Shown: positions 26,975 through 35,774, counted from the first letter of the stretch. The stretch: DNA of 64,000 nucleotides from Rhizocola hellebori (GCF_016862955.1 NZ_BONY01000017.1:90179-154178); one strand, 5' to 3'. The notes: a model not told the origin generated them from the letters alone. Translations and numbers: made by a program.

Positions 26975-27321
26975 GGCTTGTCCTCCTGCCGGTGGGCGTC
27001 TGGTGGGCAGGGGGTGAGGACTTGAAGAACTCTGTCGACGCGGGCCAGGCGCAGATTGCGCATCAGCCGTGCCGACGGGGAGCGCAATGCGACCACGCCG
27101 CCGTTGCGGATGGCGCGGCGGTGAGCGTCGAGCAGCAGCAGGATGCCCGCGGCATCGATCGACGGGCAGCCTTCCAGATCGATGATGAGCTGCTTGGGGG
27201 TCAGCGCGATGGCCTCATCGAGAGTCGTGTTGATGCCTGGGGCCGTCCACACGTCGAGGTCGCCACGGACGACCACCTCGACGGTGGGGATGCTCGCGGT
27301 GGCGGTGTCGCTGTTCACCAT
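26971..27321 (-). CDS. STAS domain protein (anti-sigma antagonist-like), first of two
   Basis: A 116-residue STAS protein. EVVVRGDLDVWTAPGINTTLDEAIA is the first half, and LIIDLEGCPSIDAAGILLLLDAHRRAI is the conserved turn and helix. The turn is D-A-A-G, so the usual phosphorylated serine is absent. The ATG at 27321 has GGAGG five bases upstream, which fixes the start. It is the first gene of the operon to 24242, divergent from the response regulator at 27474. Confidence 0.82.
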   Translation of the reverse strand: MVNSDTATASIPTVEVVVRGDLDVWTAPGINTTLDEAIALTPKQLIIDLEGCPSIDAAGILLLLDAHRRAIRNGGVVALRSPSARLMRNLRLARVDRVLQVLTPCPPDAHRQEDKP

Positions 27322-27390
27322 GCGTACCTCCAAGTCCGGCGGGCGGGGCAACGGCCACGTTTCCCGGCGGGTGTGGCAGGGTTTCCGCGA

Positions 27391-27411
27391 TGTCATGACA
27401 GTTGTGTGACA
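27391..27411. promoter_or_regulatory. TGTCA direct repeats/palindrome in the STAS/response-regulator divergent region
   Basis: On the minus strand TGTCA occurs twice with exactly 11 bp between starts (27411-27407 and 27400-27396), the spacing used by OmpR/PhoB-family regulators. The second copy is also part of the perfect palindrome TGTCATGACA (27391-27400). The site lies 63 bp before the response regulator and 70 bp before the STAS operon, so one regulator could control both. Confidence 0.5.
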
Positions 27412-27473
27412 AACCCGTCCGGAGGTAGCTGGAGGGTGTCGCCATACCTGGCCGGCGGGGTAAACATGCGGGC

Positions 27474-28148
27474 GTGGCAGCGGTGCTGATGATTGAGGAC
27501 GACGACCGGATCAGAATGTCGCTGGGTCTGGCCCTGGAAGATGAGGGCTACACCGTCCGGGCGGTGGCCACGGCCGAAGAGGGCATGGCATCGCAGCGGC
27601 AGGAGCCGGCCGACACGGTCTTGGTCGACCTGATGCTTCCTGGCATCGACGGGTTCGAGTGCATCCGGCAGCTTCGGCGAGACGGCGACGTGCCGATCAT
27701 CGTGGTGTCTGCCCGCGATGACACCCACGACGTCGTCGCAGCGCTCGAGGCAGGTGCGGACGATTACGTGATCAAGCCGGTGGCGGTCAAAGAACTGTCG
27801 GCGCGGCTGCGCGCGCTGCGCCGTCGCGCCCGGCCAGTTGCGGTAGCACCGCAAATCATGGTGTTCAACGGGCTGGAGATCCGCCCGCAGGCCGGCGAGG
27901 TGCTGCTGCACGGAAACCAGCTGTCGCTGACACGCACCGAATTTCGGCTGCTGTGCGAGCTGGCCGAGCACGCCGGGCTCGTATTGTCACGCCAGCAGCT
28001 GCTGGAACGGGTGTGGGAGTACGACTACGGCGACGAAAGGCTCGTCGATGTCCACATCGGACGGTTGAGGCAGAAGATCGAGGACAACTCTGCCACGCCG
28101 CAGCGGCTGCTGACTGTGCGCGGGCTTGGCTACAAGCTGCAGCGATGA
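27474..28148 (+). CDS. OmpR-family response regulator
   Basis: A 224-residue two-component regulator. The receiver domain has the acidic pocket MIEDDDRIR, the phosphorylated aspartate in VLVDLMLPG (about residue 54), the VVSARDD threonine/serine strand and the lysine in YVIKPV. The C-terminal winged helix reads LTRTEFRLLCELAEHAGLVLSRQQLLERVW and ends VRGLGYKLQR. The GTG at 27474 is the start. Its stop overlaps the histidine kinase start by 4 bp. Confidence 0.92.
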   Translation: MAAVLMIEDDDRIRMSLGLALEDEGYTVRAVATAEEGMASQRQEPADTVLVDLMLPGIDGFECIRQLRRDGDVPIIVVSARDDTHDVVAALEAGADDYVIKPVAVKELSARLRALRRRARPVAVAPQIMVFNGLEIRPQAGEVLLHGNQLSLTRTEFRLLCELAEHAGLVLSRQQLLERVWEYDYGDERLVDVHIGRLRQKIEDNSATPQRLLTVRGLGYKLQR

Positions 28149-29500
28149 AACGTCCGGGACTGCGCGCGCGGGTCACCGCCGGTTTCGCCATCGGCGCACT
28201 GGTGGTGTCTGCGGCGGTCGCGCTGCTGTCCTACCAGCTCACCGAACGATTCCTGCTGCAGGAAAGGGAACGCAGCGCGGTACGCGCCACCTACCTGGAA
28301 GCTGGAATCGTGCGCGCCGGTCTGTCCACCGACCATCCGGACATCGCCGCAGTGCTGCGCGCCCTGGACACCGGCGGCAAACGCCGTGCGGTCCTGTTCC
28401 GCGACGGCCGCTGGTACGGACGAAACGCCGATTTCGGTACCAAGTCCACCATTCCTCTGGACCTGCAAGACATGGTCAATGGTGGCCAGCCGGGGGCTCA
28501 GCGAATCCGCATCGACACCGGGCCGGCCATCGTGGTCGGTGTTCCCCTGGATGCCTCAACCGTGTTCTACGTCGTGGACTCCATGCAGGAGCTCAACCGG
28601 TCCTTGCAGGTGCTCGCGATCATCATCACGCTCGTCGCCGCCGCGACCACCGCAGGCGGTGCCGCGCTGGGCTGGTATGCGGCCAGATACGTCGTGCGGC
28701 CCATGAGCTACGTGGTCAGCGCTGCGGACAACATCAGCGCTGGCGACTTCACCGCTCGCCTGGATCCTGGCACCGAGCCAGATCTGGCCAGGCTGGCTAC
28801 CTCCTTCAACAAGATGGTCGACCAGCTGTCCGCACGTATGCAGCGCGACCGCCGTTTCGCCGCCGATGTCAGCCACGAGTTGCGTTCCCCACTACAGACT
28901 CTCTCGGCCGCAGCGAGTGTCCTGCTGCGCCAGAAAGACCATATGAGCGGCCGTGCGGCAGCGGCAGCCGTCCTCGTTTCCGAGGAGGCCGAACGGTTCC
29001 AGGACTTGGTCACCGATCTGCTGGAACTGTCGCGAAGCGACCAGCCTGCCGAGCCGGAGCCTACCGACATCGCCGAATTGGCCCGCGGTGTCTGCCGTAC
29101 CCAGAAAATCTCTGAAGGGATTGTGACTGTGAGGCCAGGCACGGATGTCATCTGGATGATCGACCGGCGGCGCTTCCAGCAGATCCTGGCCAATCTGATC
29201 GAGAACGCCCGACATCACGGGGGCGGCGCCACCGCTATCGACATCGGCCAGCGCGACGAGTCCTGGCTGCTCGATGTCGATGACGAAGGGCCGGGGGTCA
29301 GCCCGCTGGACCGCGCCATCATCTTCGACCGGTTCGTGCGCGGCCGCACCGCCTCCGCACGCGGCGACAACGACGGCGCGGGCTTGGGCCTGGCCATCGT
29401 GCACCAGCACGTCACCGCCCACGCCGGCACGGTCACCGTCACCGACAGGCCCGGCGGCGGCGCCCGGTTCCGCATCGCCCTGCCCAGGACGAGCCAATGA
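28145..29500 (+). CDS. sensor histidine kinase
   Basis: A 451-residue membrane kinase. It has an N-terminal membrane segment (AGFAIGALVVSAAVALLSYQL), an extracellular sensor region of about 115 residues, a second membrane segment (LAIIITLVAAATTAGGAALGWYA) and a HAMP linker (VRPMSYVVSAADNISAGDF). The phospho-acceptor lies in FAADVSHELRSPLQTL. The ATPase domain has the N box LANLIENARHHG, the G1 box VDDEGPGVS and the G2 box GLGLAIVHQHV. It is translationally coupled to the response regulator and to the GerMN lipoprotein. Confidence 0.92.
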   Translation: MKRPGLRARVTAGFAIGALVVSAAVALLSYQLTERFLLQERERSAVRATYLEAGIVRAGLSTDHPDIAAVLRALDTGGKRRAVLFRDGRWYGRNADFGTKSTIPLDLQDMVNGGQPGAQRIRIDTGPAIVVGVPLDASTVFYVVDSMQELNRSLQVLAIIITLVAAATTAGGAALGWYAARYVVRPMSYVVSAADNISAGDFTARLDPGTEPDLARLATSFNKMVDQLSARMQRDRRFAADVSHELRSPLQTLSAAASVLLRQKDHMSGRAAAAAVLVSEEAERFQDLVTDLLELSRSDQPAEPEPTDIAELARGVCRTQKISEGIVTVRPGTDVIWMIDRRRFQQILANLIENARHHGGGATAIDIGQRDESWLLDVDDEGPGVSPLDRAIIFDRFVRGRTASARGDNDGAGLGLAIVHQHVTAHAGTVTVTDRPGGGARFRIALPRTSQ

Positions 29501-30060
29501 AGAAGGCCATTTTCTTGGTACTGGCCGTGTGCGCGCCAGTCCTGCACGGTTGTGGAGTTCCGCTCGACCCGGCGCCGCATCCAGTCGAGCTGCCCGGCCG
29601 CAGCAGCGTCTCTTCGCCGAGCCTCACACCCTCGGAAAACGGTGCGGTGAACGAGGTCCTTTACCTCGTCAAAGACGGCCGGCTGACCGCCGTGACCCGC
29701 AGCCTTTCCGGAGCCCCTTCGGCGGGCCAGCAGCTACGCCATCTGCTCGCCGGCCCCACCACCGCCGAGCAACAGCAAGGCATGGCCAGCGCCCTGGCCG
29801 GCACCGAACTCGGGCTCAGCGTCGACATCCGCGACGGACAGGCCACCGTGGAGCTGGCTACCGGCCTGGAAGGCACCGGCCGCACCGACGACATCCTCGC
29901 CTTCGCCCAGATCGTGTGTACGCTCACCAGCCGCAGCGACGTCACCACCGTGACATTCACCCGAGCCGGGCAGCACGTCGAGGTGCCCCGCGCCGACAGC
30001 TCGCTGACCCGAGACCCGCTGACCGCCGCCGACTACGCCGGCCTCATCGGCGGTAAGTAA
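29497..30060 (+). CDS. GerMN domain lipoprotein
   Basis: A 187-residue lipoprotein. The signal peptide MKKAIFLVLAVCAPVLHGC ends in a lipobox, with Cys19 as the acylated residue. A proline/serine linker is followed by a GerMN domain (VNEVLYLVKDGRLTAVTRSL, then ATVELATGLEGTGRTDDILAFAQIVCTL). GerMN proteins occur next to actinobacterial two-component systems (for example LpqB near MtrAB). It overlaps the kinase by 4 bp and may tune the sensor or act in the cell envelope. Confidence 0.85.
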   Translation: MKKAIFLVLAVCAPVLHGCGVPLDPAPHPVELPGRSSVSSPSLTPSENGAVNEVLYLVKDGRLTAVTRSLSGAPSAGQQLRHLLAGPTTAEQQQGMASALAGTELGLSVDIRDGQATVELATGLEGTGRTDDILAFAQIVCTLTSRSDVTTVTFTRAGQHVEVPRADSSLTRDPLTAADYAGLIGGK

Positions 30061-30092
30061 CGGTGTGGCCGAAGCAGGCTGGTTTCGCCCGC

Positions 30093-30461
30093 CTACCGGC
30101 CCCAGGCGCGGGTGGGCTGCAAAACAGCCTCGCTGAGCGACTGCGCACGCAGGTGGGCGACCTTGTGATACTCGGCATCGGCGACCATCTGCCCGAAGGC
30201 CTGTCGGCTCGGGTAGTGCACCAGCAGTACCGCGTCCCATGCCTGGCCGGGCTCGGCCACCAGCGCGTCCTGGCCGTCGCCCGCGTAGAGGACCCGGGCG
30301 CCGTGACGCGCCAGGATGCCGTCCTGCAGCGCCTCGGCGTACCGGGCGTAGGACTCCCGGCCGCCCTCGGCGAAGCGCAGCAGGTTCAGCATGACCACCG
30401 GCGCGCCCGGGTCAGCGTCCACGAAATCGGCAAGTTCACTGCCGCTGGGGTTGATTGCCAT
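30093..30461 (-). CDS. DUF1330 domain protein
   Basis: A 122-residue ferredoxin-like fold protein. The core reads PVVMLNLLRFAEGGRESYARYAEAL, then WDAVLLVHYPSRQAFGQMVADAEYHKVAHLRAQSLSEAVLQPT, which is typical of DUF1330/NIPSNAP-like small proteins. The ATG at 30461 has GGAGG five bases upstream. Its role is unknown. It lies between the sensor operon and the CBS/permease operon, convergent with the former. Confidence 0.8.
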   Translation of the reverse strand: MAINPSGSELADFVDADPGAPVVMLNLLRFAEGGRESYARYAEALQDGILARHGARVLYAGDGQDALVAEPGQAWDAVLLVHYPSRQAFGQMVADAEYHKVAHLRAQSLSEAVLQPTRAWGR

Positions 30462-30589
30462 CGCCGCCTCCATCACCACACGCCTGCCACCAACGCGATG
30501 AAGTCTGCAGTGTAGGTGCAGATTTTCCAAGCCGGCTGTTCGGCGATCGGGGGCCGAGTCTGGTGGACAGTTCTTGCGTAAGCCCGATA

Positions 30590-30640
30590 AGGTCACGGGT
30601 GGAGTGCCGGGAAGTCTGGTCGGCGAGCACATGCTGTTTG
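30590..30640 (+). promoter_or_regulatory. candidate cation-responsive riboswitch upstream of the CBS/permease operon
   Basis: The leader contains the 19-nt core GCCGGGAAGTCTGGTCGGC (30606-30624), preceded by GGTGGAG. The identical core, preceded by GGTGGTG, is found upstream of the sodium/calcium exchanger gene at 39092-39110. GCCG and CGGC can pair to close a loop. An RNA aptamer of a cation-sensing class (nhaA-I/Li+ type is my best guess from memory) is likely. A protein-binding site is the alternative. Confidence 0.55.
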
Positions 30641-30670
30641 TCCGAACCAGTTTCTGTGAGGTGTTCTGTC

Positions 30671-31123
30671 ATGCGCGCAGCTGATCTTGCTGTCGAGTAT
30701 CCAACCGTCACCATGGCCACCGCGGCGATCGATGCCGCGCGGATTCTGGCCGGAGGCGACCTGCCTGGGCTGATCGTCGTCAATGATGCGGGCAAGCCGT
30801 TGCTGGTGCTGCCCGGCACGCAGGTGCTGAGGTTGGCGGTGCCGTCCTACTGCCAGGACGATCCCACGCTTGCCCGGGTGATCGACGAGGCCGCCGCAGA
30901 TGTGTTCTTCCGCGAACTCGACGGCCGCACTGTGCAGGAATGCCTGCCCGACGAGCCCAAGGAACCCCCGGTGGTCGATGGCCGGGCCACCGCGTTGGAG
31001 ATGGCCGCGCTGATGGCCCGCACCCGAAGCCCGCTGGTGGCGGTCACCAACCCCGACGGGACGCTGGCCGGTGTCGTCACCATGCATGCCCTGCTGGACC
31101 GGATCCTCGGCGACGGCGCATGA
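30671..31123 (+). CDS. CBS-pair domain protein coupled to an ion transporter
   Basis: A 150-residue protein made of two CBS motifs. VEYPTVTMATAAIDAARILAGGDLPGLIVVNDAGKPLLVL starts the first, and GRATALEMAALMARTRSPLVAVTNPDGTLAGVVTMHALLDRIL is the second. CBS pairs bind adenine nucleotides. The gene overlaps the permease by 4 bp, so it probably gates or senses for the transporter. The ATG at 30671 follows GAGG at a slightly long distance. A candidate riboswitch lies in its leader. Confidence 0.85.
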   Translation: MRAADLAVEYPTVTMATAAIDAARILAGGDLPGLIVVNDAGKPLLVLPGTQVLRLAVPSYCQDDPTLARVIDEAAADVFFRELDGRTVQECLPDEPKEPPVVDGRATALEMAALMARTRSPLVAVTNPDGTLAGVVTMHALLDRILGDGA

Positions 31124-32415
31124 CGGCGCTGGCGTGGGCGTCGGTCGCCGTCTTCACCGTCGCCTACATCCTGATCGCCACCGAGAAGATCCACCGCGTT
31201 GCTGCGGCCCTCGGTGGTGCCGCGCTGATGCTGTTGATTGGCGCAAGCAATGCCGAACACGCGTTCTTCGACGAGCAAACCGGTATCGACTGGAATGTCA
31301 TCTTCCTGTTGTTGGGAATGATGCTCATCGTCGCCGTTCTCAAACGCACCGGCGGATTCGAGTACTTGGCGATCTGGGCCGCCAAGAAAGCCAAGGGCAA
31401 ACCGTTCCGGGTGATGGTGATCCTTGTCCTGGTCACCGCGGTCGCGTCCGCGGCGCTGGACAACGTGACCACTGTCTTGCTGATAGCCCCGGTGACGTTT
31501 CTGGTGTGCGACCGGCTCGGCGTGCCGGTGATTCCTTTCCTGATCGCCGAGGCGATGGCCTCCAACATCGGCGGGACGTCGACCTTGGTCGGCGACCCGC
31601 CCAACATCATCATCGGGTCACGCGGAGGGTTGTCCTACAACGATTTCCTCGTCCATCTGACGCCGATCGTGGTCGTGCTGATGGTGGTATTCGTCGTGCT
31701 GTGCCGGATCCTTTTCCGCAAGGCGTTCACCTACCAGCCGGAGAAGGCCGCCAAGGTGATGACGCTCGACGAACGCGACGCCATCAAAGACCCGCGCCTG
31801 CTCATCATCTCCGGTGTCGTCCTTGCGCTGGTGACGGCGGCGTTCGTCCTGCACACCGTCCTTCATCTGGAGCCCTCAGTGGTGGCGATGGTGGGCGGGC
31901 TCCTTCTGCTCGCACTGTCCAGATTGGATGCCGAGGCGGTGGCCAAGGACGTGGAATGGCCGACGCTGGTGTTCTTCGTAGGCTTGTTCATCATGGTCGG
32001 CGGCCTGGTCAACACCGGTGTCATCGGCCAGATCTCCACCGCCGCCACGAACGCGGTCGGCGGGCAGCTGTGGCCTGCGACGCTGGTGCTGCTGTGGGGG
32101 TCTGCGTTTCTGTCGGCGATCGTGGACAACATCCCTTACGTGGCAACCATGTCGCCGATCGTCGCCGATCTGGTCAATGGCTTCCCGAAGGGCGAGGGCA
32201 ATGTGCTGTGGTGGGCGCTGGCGCTCGGGGCTGACCTGGGCGGCAACGCGACCGCGATCGGTGCGTCGGCCAACGTGGTCATCCTCGGCATGGCCGAGCG
32301 TGCTGGTAAGCGGATTTCGTTCTGGGAGTTCACCAAGTACGGCCTGATCGTCACCGTCATCACCATCGCGGTGTGCGTGCCTTATCTGTGGCTGCGCTAC
32401 TTCGCCTTCGCCTGA
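31120..32415 (+). CDS. SLC13/ArsB/NhaD-type ion transporter
   Basis: A 431-residue polytopic membrane protein of the ion transporter superfamily. Two inverted halves carry the helix-breaking substrate loops: ASNIGGTSTLVGDPPNIIIGS in the first and GADLGGNATAIGASANVVILG in the second. About eleven hydrophobic segments are visible. ALDNVTTVLLIAP and AIVDNIPYVATMSPIV are typical of the arsenite/Na+ antiporter branch. The operon with the CBS protein and the leader element suggest cation-controlled Na+/H+ exchange, but the substrate is not proven. Confidence 0.88.
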   Translation: MTALAWASVAVFTVAYILIATEKIHRVAAALGGAALMLLIGASNAEHAFFDEQTGIDWNVIFLLLGMMLIVAVLKRTGGFEYLAIWAAKKAKGKPFRVMVILVLVTAVASAALDNVTTVLLIAPVTFLVCDRLGVPVIPFLIAEAMASNIGGTSTLVGDPPNIIIGSRGGLSYNDFLVHLTPIVVVLMVVFVVLCRILFRKAFTYQPEKAAKVMTLDERDAIKDPRLLIISGVVLALVTAAFVLHTVLHLEPSVVAMVGGLLLLALSRLDAEAVAKDVEWPTLVFFVGLFIMVGGLVNTGVIGQISTAATNAVGGQLWPATLVLLWGSAFLSAIVDNIPYVATMSPIVADLVNGFPKGEGNVLWWALALGADLGGNATAIGASANVVILGMAERAGKRISFWEFTKYGLIVTVITIAVCVPYLWLRYFAFA

Positions 32416-32446
32416 CCTGCGTCACCCCTATGGAGAGGGTCATCGT

Positions 32447-33351
32447 GTGACTGTGATCGCCATCCGCGAACTGGCCAAGCACTACGGGCCGGTACGTGCG
32501 GTCGACGGCGCGAGCTTGAGCGTCGCCACGGGAGAGATCTATGCCCTGCTGGGCCTCAACGGCGCGGGCAAGACGACGACCATCCGCGTCCTGCTGGGCA
32601 TGATCGCCCCGACGAGCGGAAGCGTAAGCCTTTTCGGTCAGCCCGTTTCCCCGTCAGCGCAGGATCTGTGGGCGCAGGTTGGGTACCTGGTGGAGACACC
32701 GGCGGCCTATCCGGAGCTGACCGTGACAGAGAACCTGCGTGTGACCGCGCGGCTCAAACATGTTGCGCCACACGCCGTCGGCGACATCATCGACCGGCTC
32801 GGCTGCACATCAACGCGAACCGGCGGACGCGCGACCTGTCCCTAGGCAACCAGCAGCGCCTCGGGTTGGCCAAAGCACTGCTCGGCGACCCCAAGCTGCT
32901 GATCCTCGACGAGCCTGCCAACGGCCTCGATCCCGCCGGGGTGACCGAAATCCGCCAGCTGCTCAAGGATCTCGCCGCCGACGGGACGACAATCCTGCTG
33001 TCAAGCCACATCCTGGCCGAAGTCGCCCGGCTGGCCACCCGCATCGGCATCATCCACGAAGGCCGCATGATCACCGAAATGTCCGCCGACGACCTACCTC
33101 GGCACGTGCAGCGCACGCTACAGGTCCGCTGCCGCGATCACGTGGCGGCACGACGGATATTGCACGACAACGGATACGACCCGCAGCCCGGCGAGAATGG
33201 CATGCTGCTGGTGACCGGACACGACGCCGTGGACACGCCGGAACGTGTGGCGACCCTGCTCGTCGACGGTGGTTGCCCACCTCAGCACCTGGCCGTACAC
33301 GAGGAAGATCTTGAATCGCTGTTTCTGCGGCTGACGGGAGCCGCCCGGTGA
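32447..33351 (+). pseudogene. ABC transporter ATPase with a single frameshift
   Basis: The first 115 codons read as a normal ATPase (Walker A GLNGAGKTTT, Q-loop region VGYLVETPAAYPELTVTENL). After DIIDRLG near 32800 the frame must change for the match to continue (LHINANRRTRDL, then SLGNQQRLGLAKALL, Walker B LLILDEPANGLDP and the H-loop SSHILAE). One missing base in GGC-CTG explains it. The rest runs to 33351 and overlaps an intact permease. It could be a sequencing error, a recent mutation or, less likely, recoding. The ATPase would normally energise the 33348 permease. Confidence 0.8.
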
Positions 33352-34121
33352 ACGCAGCCCTTTACGCCGAGATGCTCAAGCTGCGGACCTCCAGACTGCC
33401 ATGGATCACCGCGCTCGCCATCACGGTGGGCGTCGCCGCCGGTGGGATGTTCATGTTCATCTCGCTACACCCCGAACGTGCCCGCGACCTCGGACTGCTC
33501 GGCTCGAAGGCACAGCTGGCCATGCTGGAGCCCACATGGGACTCCTACCTGAGTCTGCTGGCGCAGATCAGCGCCGTCGGTGGGCTCGGGATTTTCGGCA
33601 TGATCATGGTGTGGGTGTTCGGGCGCGAGTTCGCCGACCACACCGCCAAAGACCTGCTCGCCCTGCCCACAAGCCGGACAGCCACGGTGATGGCCAAGTT
33701 CGCGACCGCAGCGACCTGGGGCCTGTGCCTGACGGTCTACCTCGCCGCCGCCGGTATCGGCGTGGGCTTCCTGCTGGGCGTGCCCGGCGCTTCCTTGGCG
33801 CAGCTGGGTTCCGGAGTGCTAAGAATCCTGGTCACCGCGGCGCTCACCATCGCGTTGACGGCCACGTTCGGTCTTGCGGCAAGCATCGGACGCGGCTATC
33901 TGCCTGCCGTCGGCACCTTGTTCGCCACCTTGTTCACCGCCCAGATCGTGGCCGCACTCGGCTACGGCGCCTGGTTCCCGTTCTCCGTCCCAGCGCTGCA
34001 CGCCGGACTGGCAGCACAGCAAACCCCGACCGCCATCGGCTACCTCGGCGTGGCCGCCGTGGCCGCAGCCAGCGCGCTGGCCACGACGAGATGGTGGCAG
34101 CACGCCGACCACACGCGCTAA
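33348..34121 (+). CDS. ABC-2 type permease
   Basis: A 257-residue membrane protein with about six membrane segments. Its N-terminal amphipathic start is MNAALYAEMLKLRTSRLPW, and later segments include GIFGMIMVWVFGREFADHTAKDLLALPTSR and LFTAQIVAALGYG. The GTG at 33348 overlaps the ATPase stop. It is intact although its ATPase is frameshifted. A degraded paralogous pair is at 21498-22038. The export substrate is unknown. Confidence 0.85.
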   Translation: MNAALYAEMLKLRTSRLPWITALAITVGVAAGGMFMFISLHPERARDLGLLGSKAQLAMLEPTWDSYLSLLAQISAVGGLGIFGMIMVWVFGREFADHTAKDLLALPTSRTATVMAKFATAATWGLCLTVYLAAAGIGVGFLLGVPGASLAQLGSGVLRILVTAALTIALTATFGLAASIGRGYLPAVGTLFATLFTAQIVAALGYGAWFPFSVPALHAGLAAQQTPTAIGYLGVAAVAAASALATTRWWQHADHTR

Positions 34122-34379
34122 GGCGCATGGAAAGCCAGGCGCCGCAATGGAGGTCTCGTAGCCGGCTCGAAGGTTGTCATGCAAATGTCACACCGCCGTG
34201 CGGACATCGCCACAGATGCAGCCGAGGCTGACCGTCGCAGGGCCTGGCGTAACCTGGTGGGGCCAAATGCGGTCATCGCTTACCTCACTGCTGGGCGTGC
34301 GGCGCCAGGCCCCGCGCCAGAGCCAGTCGTCACCGGACTGTAAGGTTCAGATCTTCCAATGCGGTCTAAGGTGAGCGCC

Positions 34380-34928
34380 ATGTTGCGAACCCGCTTGGCC
34401 TTGACGATCGGTGCTGTGTTTCTGACCGCTGCTTGCGCGACCGAGGTGCCATCCAGTGGCCCCGCTACCTCGGTATCGGTGGCCACCAGTCAGTCCTCAC
34501 TCCCACCGACCTCATCGTCGGTGGTACCGGAGACGCTCAGGTTCACTGTGTCGACAGTGGACGGACAGTCGTTTGATGCGGCGTCTCTCGCCGGCAAGCC
34601 AGTCGCGTTTTGGTTCTGGGCGGCATGGTGCCCGACGTGCAAAGGCGACGCGGCCAAGGTGAGACTCCTACAGCAGCAGCTGGCCGGCAAGGTGAATGTC
34701 GTCGGAGTGGCCGGGCTCGGCAGCGGCGCAGACGGAATGCGCAAATTCGTCACCGACTACCAGCTATCGGGGTTCCCCCAGCTTGCCGACGATACCGGCA
34801 CTGTTTGGAAGAAGTTCGAGGTGCCCAGTCAGCATTACTATGTGATCCTCGACAGCGCTGGCGCGATCGTCCACCGTGGGCGTCTGAGCATCAGTGAGCT
34901 TCAGCAACGACTATCGGGGTTAGCTTAA
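34380..34928 (+). CDS. thioredoxin-like (TlpA/ResA type) lipoprotein
   Basis: A 182-residue secreted redox lipoprotein. A signal peptide ending in the lipobox LTAAC (Cys about residue 19) is followed by a serine/threonine-rich linker. The thioredoxin fold has the active site FWFWAAWCPTCKGDA (CPTC) and later PSQHYYVILDSAG, with the cis-proline region near VPSQ. The ATG at 34380 has AGGTGA six bases upstream. The CcdA-like gene begins at the very next base after its stop, so the pair forms an extracytoplasmic disulfide-handling unit. Confidence 0.85.
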   Translation: MLRTRLALTIGAVFLTAACATEVPSSGPATSVSVATSQSSLPPTSSSVVPETLRFTVSTVDGQSFDAASLAGKPVAFWFWAAWCPTCKGDAAKVRLLQQQLAGKVNVVGVAGLGSGADGMRKFVTDYQLSGFPQLADDTGTVWKKFEVPSQHYYVILDSAGAIVHRGRLSISELQQRLSGLA

Positions 34929-35774
34929 GTGGCCGACGCGCCCTATCCGTTGGCCGTGGCCGCAGGCATGCTGGCGGCTGTCAATCCCTGTGGATTCGCC
35001 TTGCTGCCTGCCTATGTGTCGCTGCTGGTTGTCGATGGGAATGATTCATCCCGGTCAGCCTGGCGCAAGACCGGTACGGCATTGGCGATGACGGCCGCGA
35101 TGACAGCGGGATTCGTCGGTGTCTTCGGCGCATTTGGTCTGCTTGCCACGCCGGTAGCCGACCAGCTCATGCAACACGCACCGTGGATGACAATCGCTAT
35201 TGGACTAATCCTGACCGGCTTGGGATTGTGGATGGCCACTGGCCGCGATCTGCCGTCGCCTGTACCGAAGGCTGGACAAGCACCGCAATTAACCCGCCGA
35301 TTCTGGTCGATGGCCGTTTTTGGAGCGGCCTTCGCGATCGCCTCTCTCAGTTGCACGATAGGACCGTTTCTTCTGGTCGTGGCAATGACCTTCCGGGCTG
35401 AGACGATCTCCGAGGGCATCGGGCTCTTCGTCGCCTACGCTGCCGGCATGGCCCTGATCGTCGGCACGGTGGCTATCGCCGTGGCCCTGGCCCAGCAGTC
35501 TGTTCTGGGCTGGCTGCGCCGGGCAGGGCCGGTCCTGTCCCGCGTGGCGGGCGGGCTCATGACGGCGGCGGGCGCTTATGTCGCTTGGTATGGCTGGTAT
35601 GAGGTTCGGCTCAGCGACCGTCCTGGTGCCACTGATCCAGTCGTCACTGCCGCTGGTGAAGTCCAGACCTGGCTTGCCACACAGGTCGAAGGGATCGGGC
35701 CGGCAGCCTTTGCCATGCTGGCAGCTGTGCTGGCGGCCGCGGTACTCGCGGCGGCAAAATTGCGGCGTCCTTAG
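34929..35774 (+). CDS. CcdA/DsbD-like transmembrane thiol-electron carrier
   Basis: A 281-residue polytopic membrane protein with about seven to eight hydrophobic segments. Two conserved cysteines lie in AAVNPCGFALLPAYVSL and in SLSCTIGPFLLVV, the pair that relays electrons across the membrane in CcdA proteins. It starts with GTG directly after the thioredoxin-like lipoprotein stop and would keep that lipoprotein reduced. Confidence 0.88.
   Translation: MADAPYPLAVAAGMLAAVNPCGFALLPAYVSLLVVDGNDSSRSAWRKTGTALAMTAAMTAGFVGVFGAFGLLATPVADQLMQHAPWMTIAIGLILTGLGLWMATGRDLPSPVPKAGQAPQLTRRFWSMAVFGAAFAIASLSCTIGPFLLVVAMTFRAETISEGIGLFVAYAAGMALIVGTVAIAVALAQQSVLGWLRRAGPVLSRVAGGLMTAAGAYVAWYGWYEVRLSDRPGATDPVVTAAGEVQTWLATQVEGIGPAAFAMLAAVLAAAVLAAAKLRRP

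Noticed and set aside
32790..32830. Programmed frameshift in the ABC ATPase
   Set aside because: No slippery heptamer or downstream structure is evident, and the expected missing base in GGC-CTG explains it as a plain mutation or read error.
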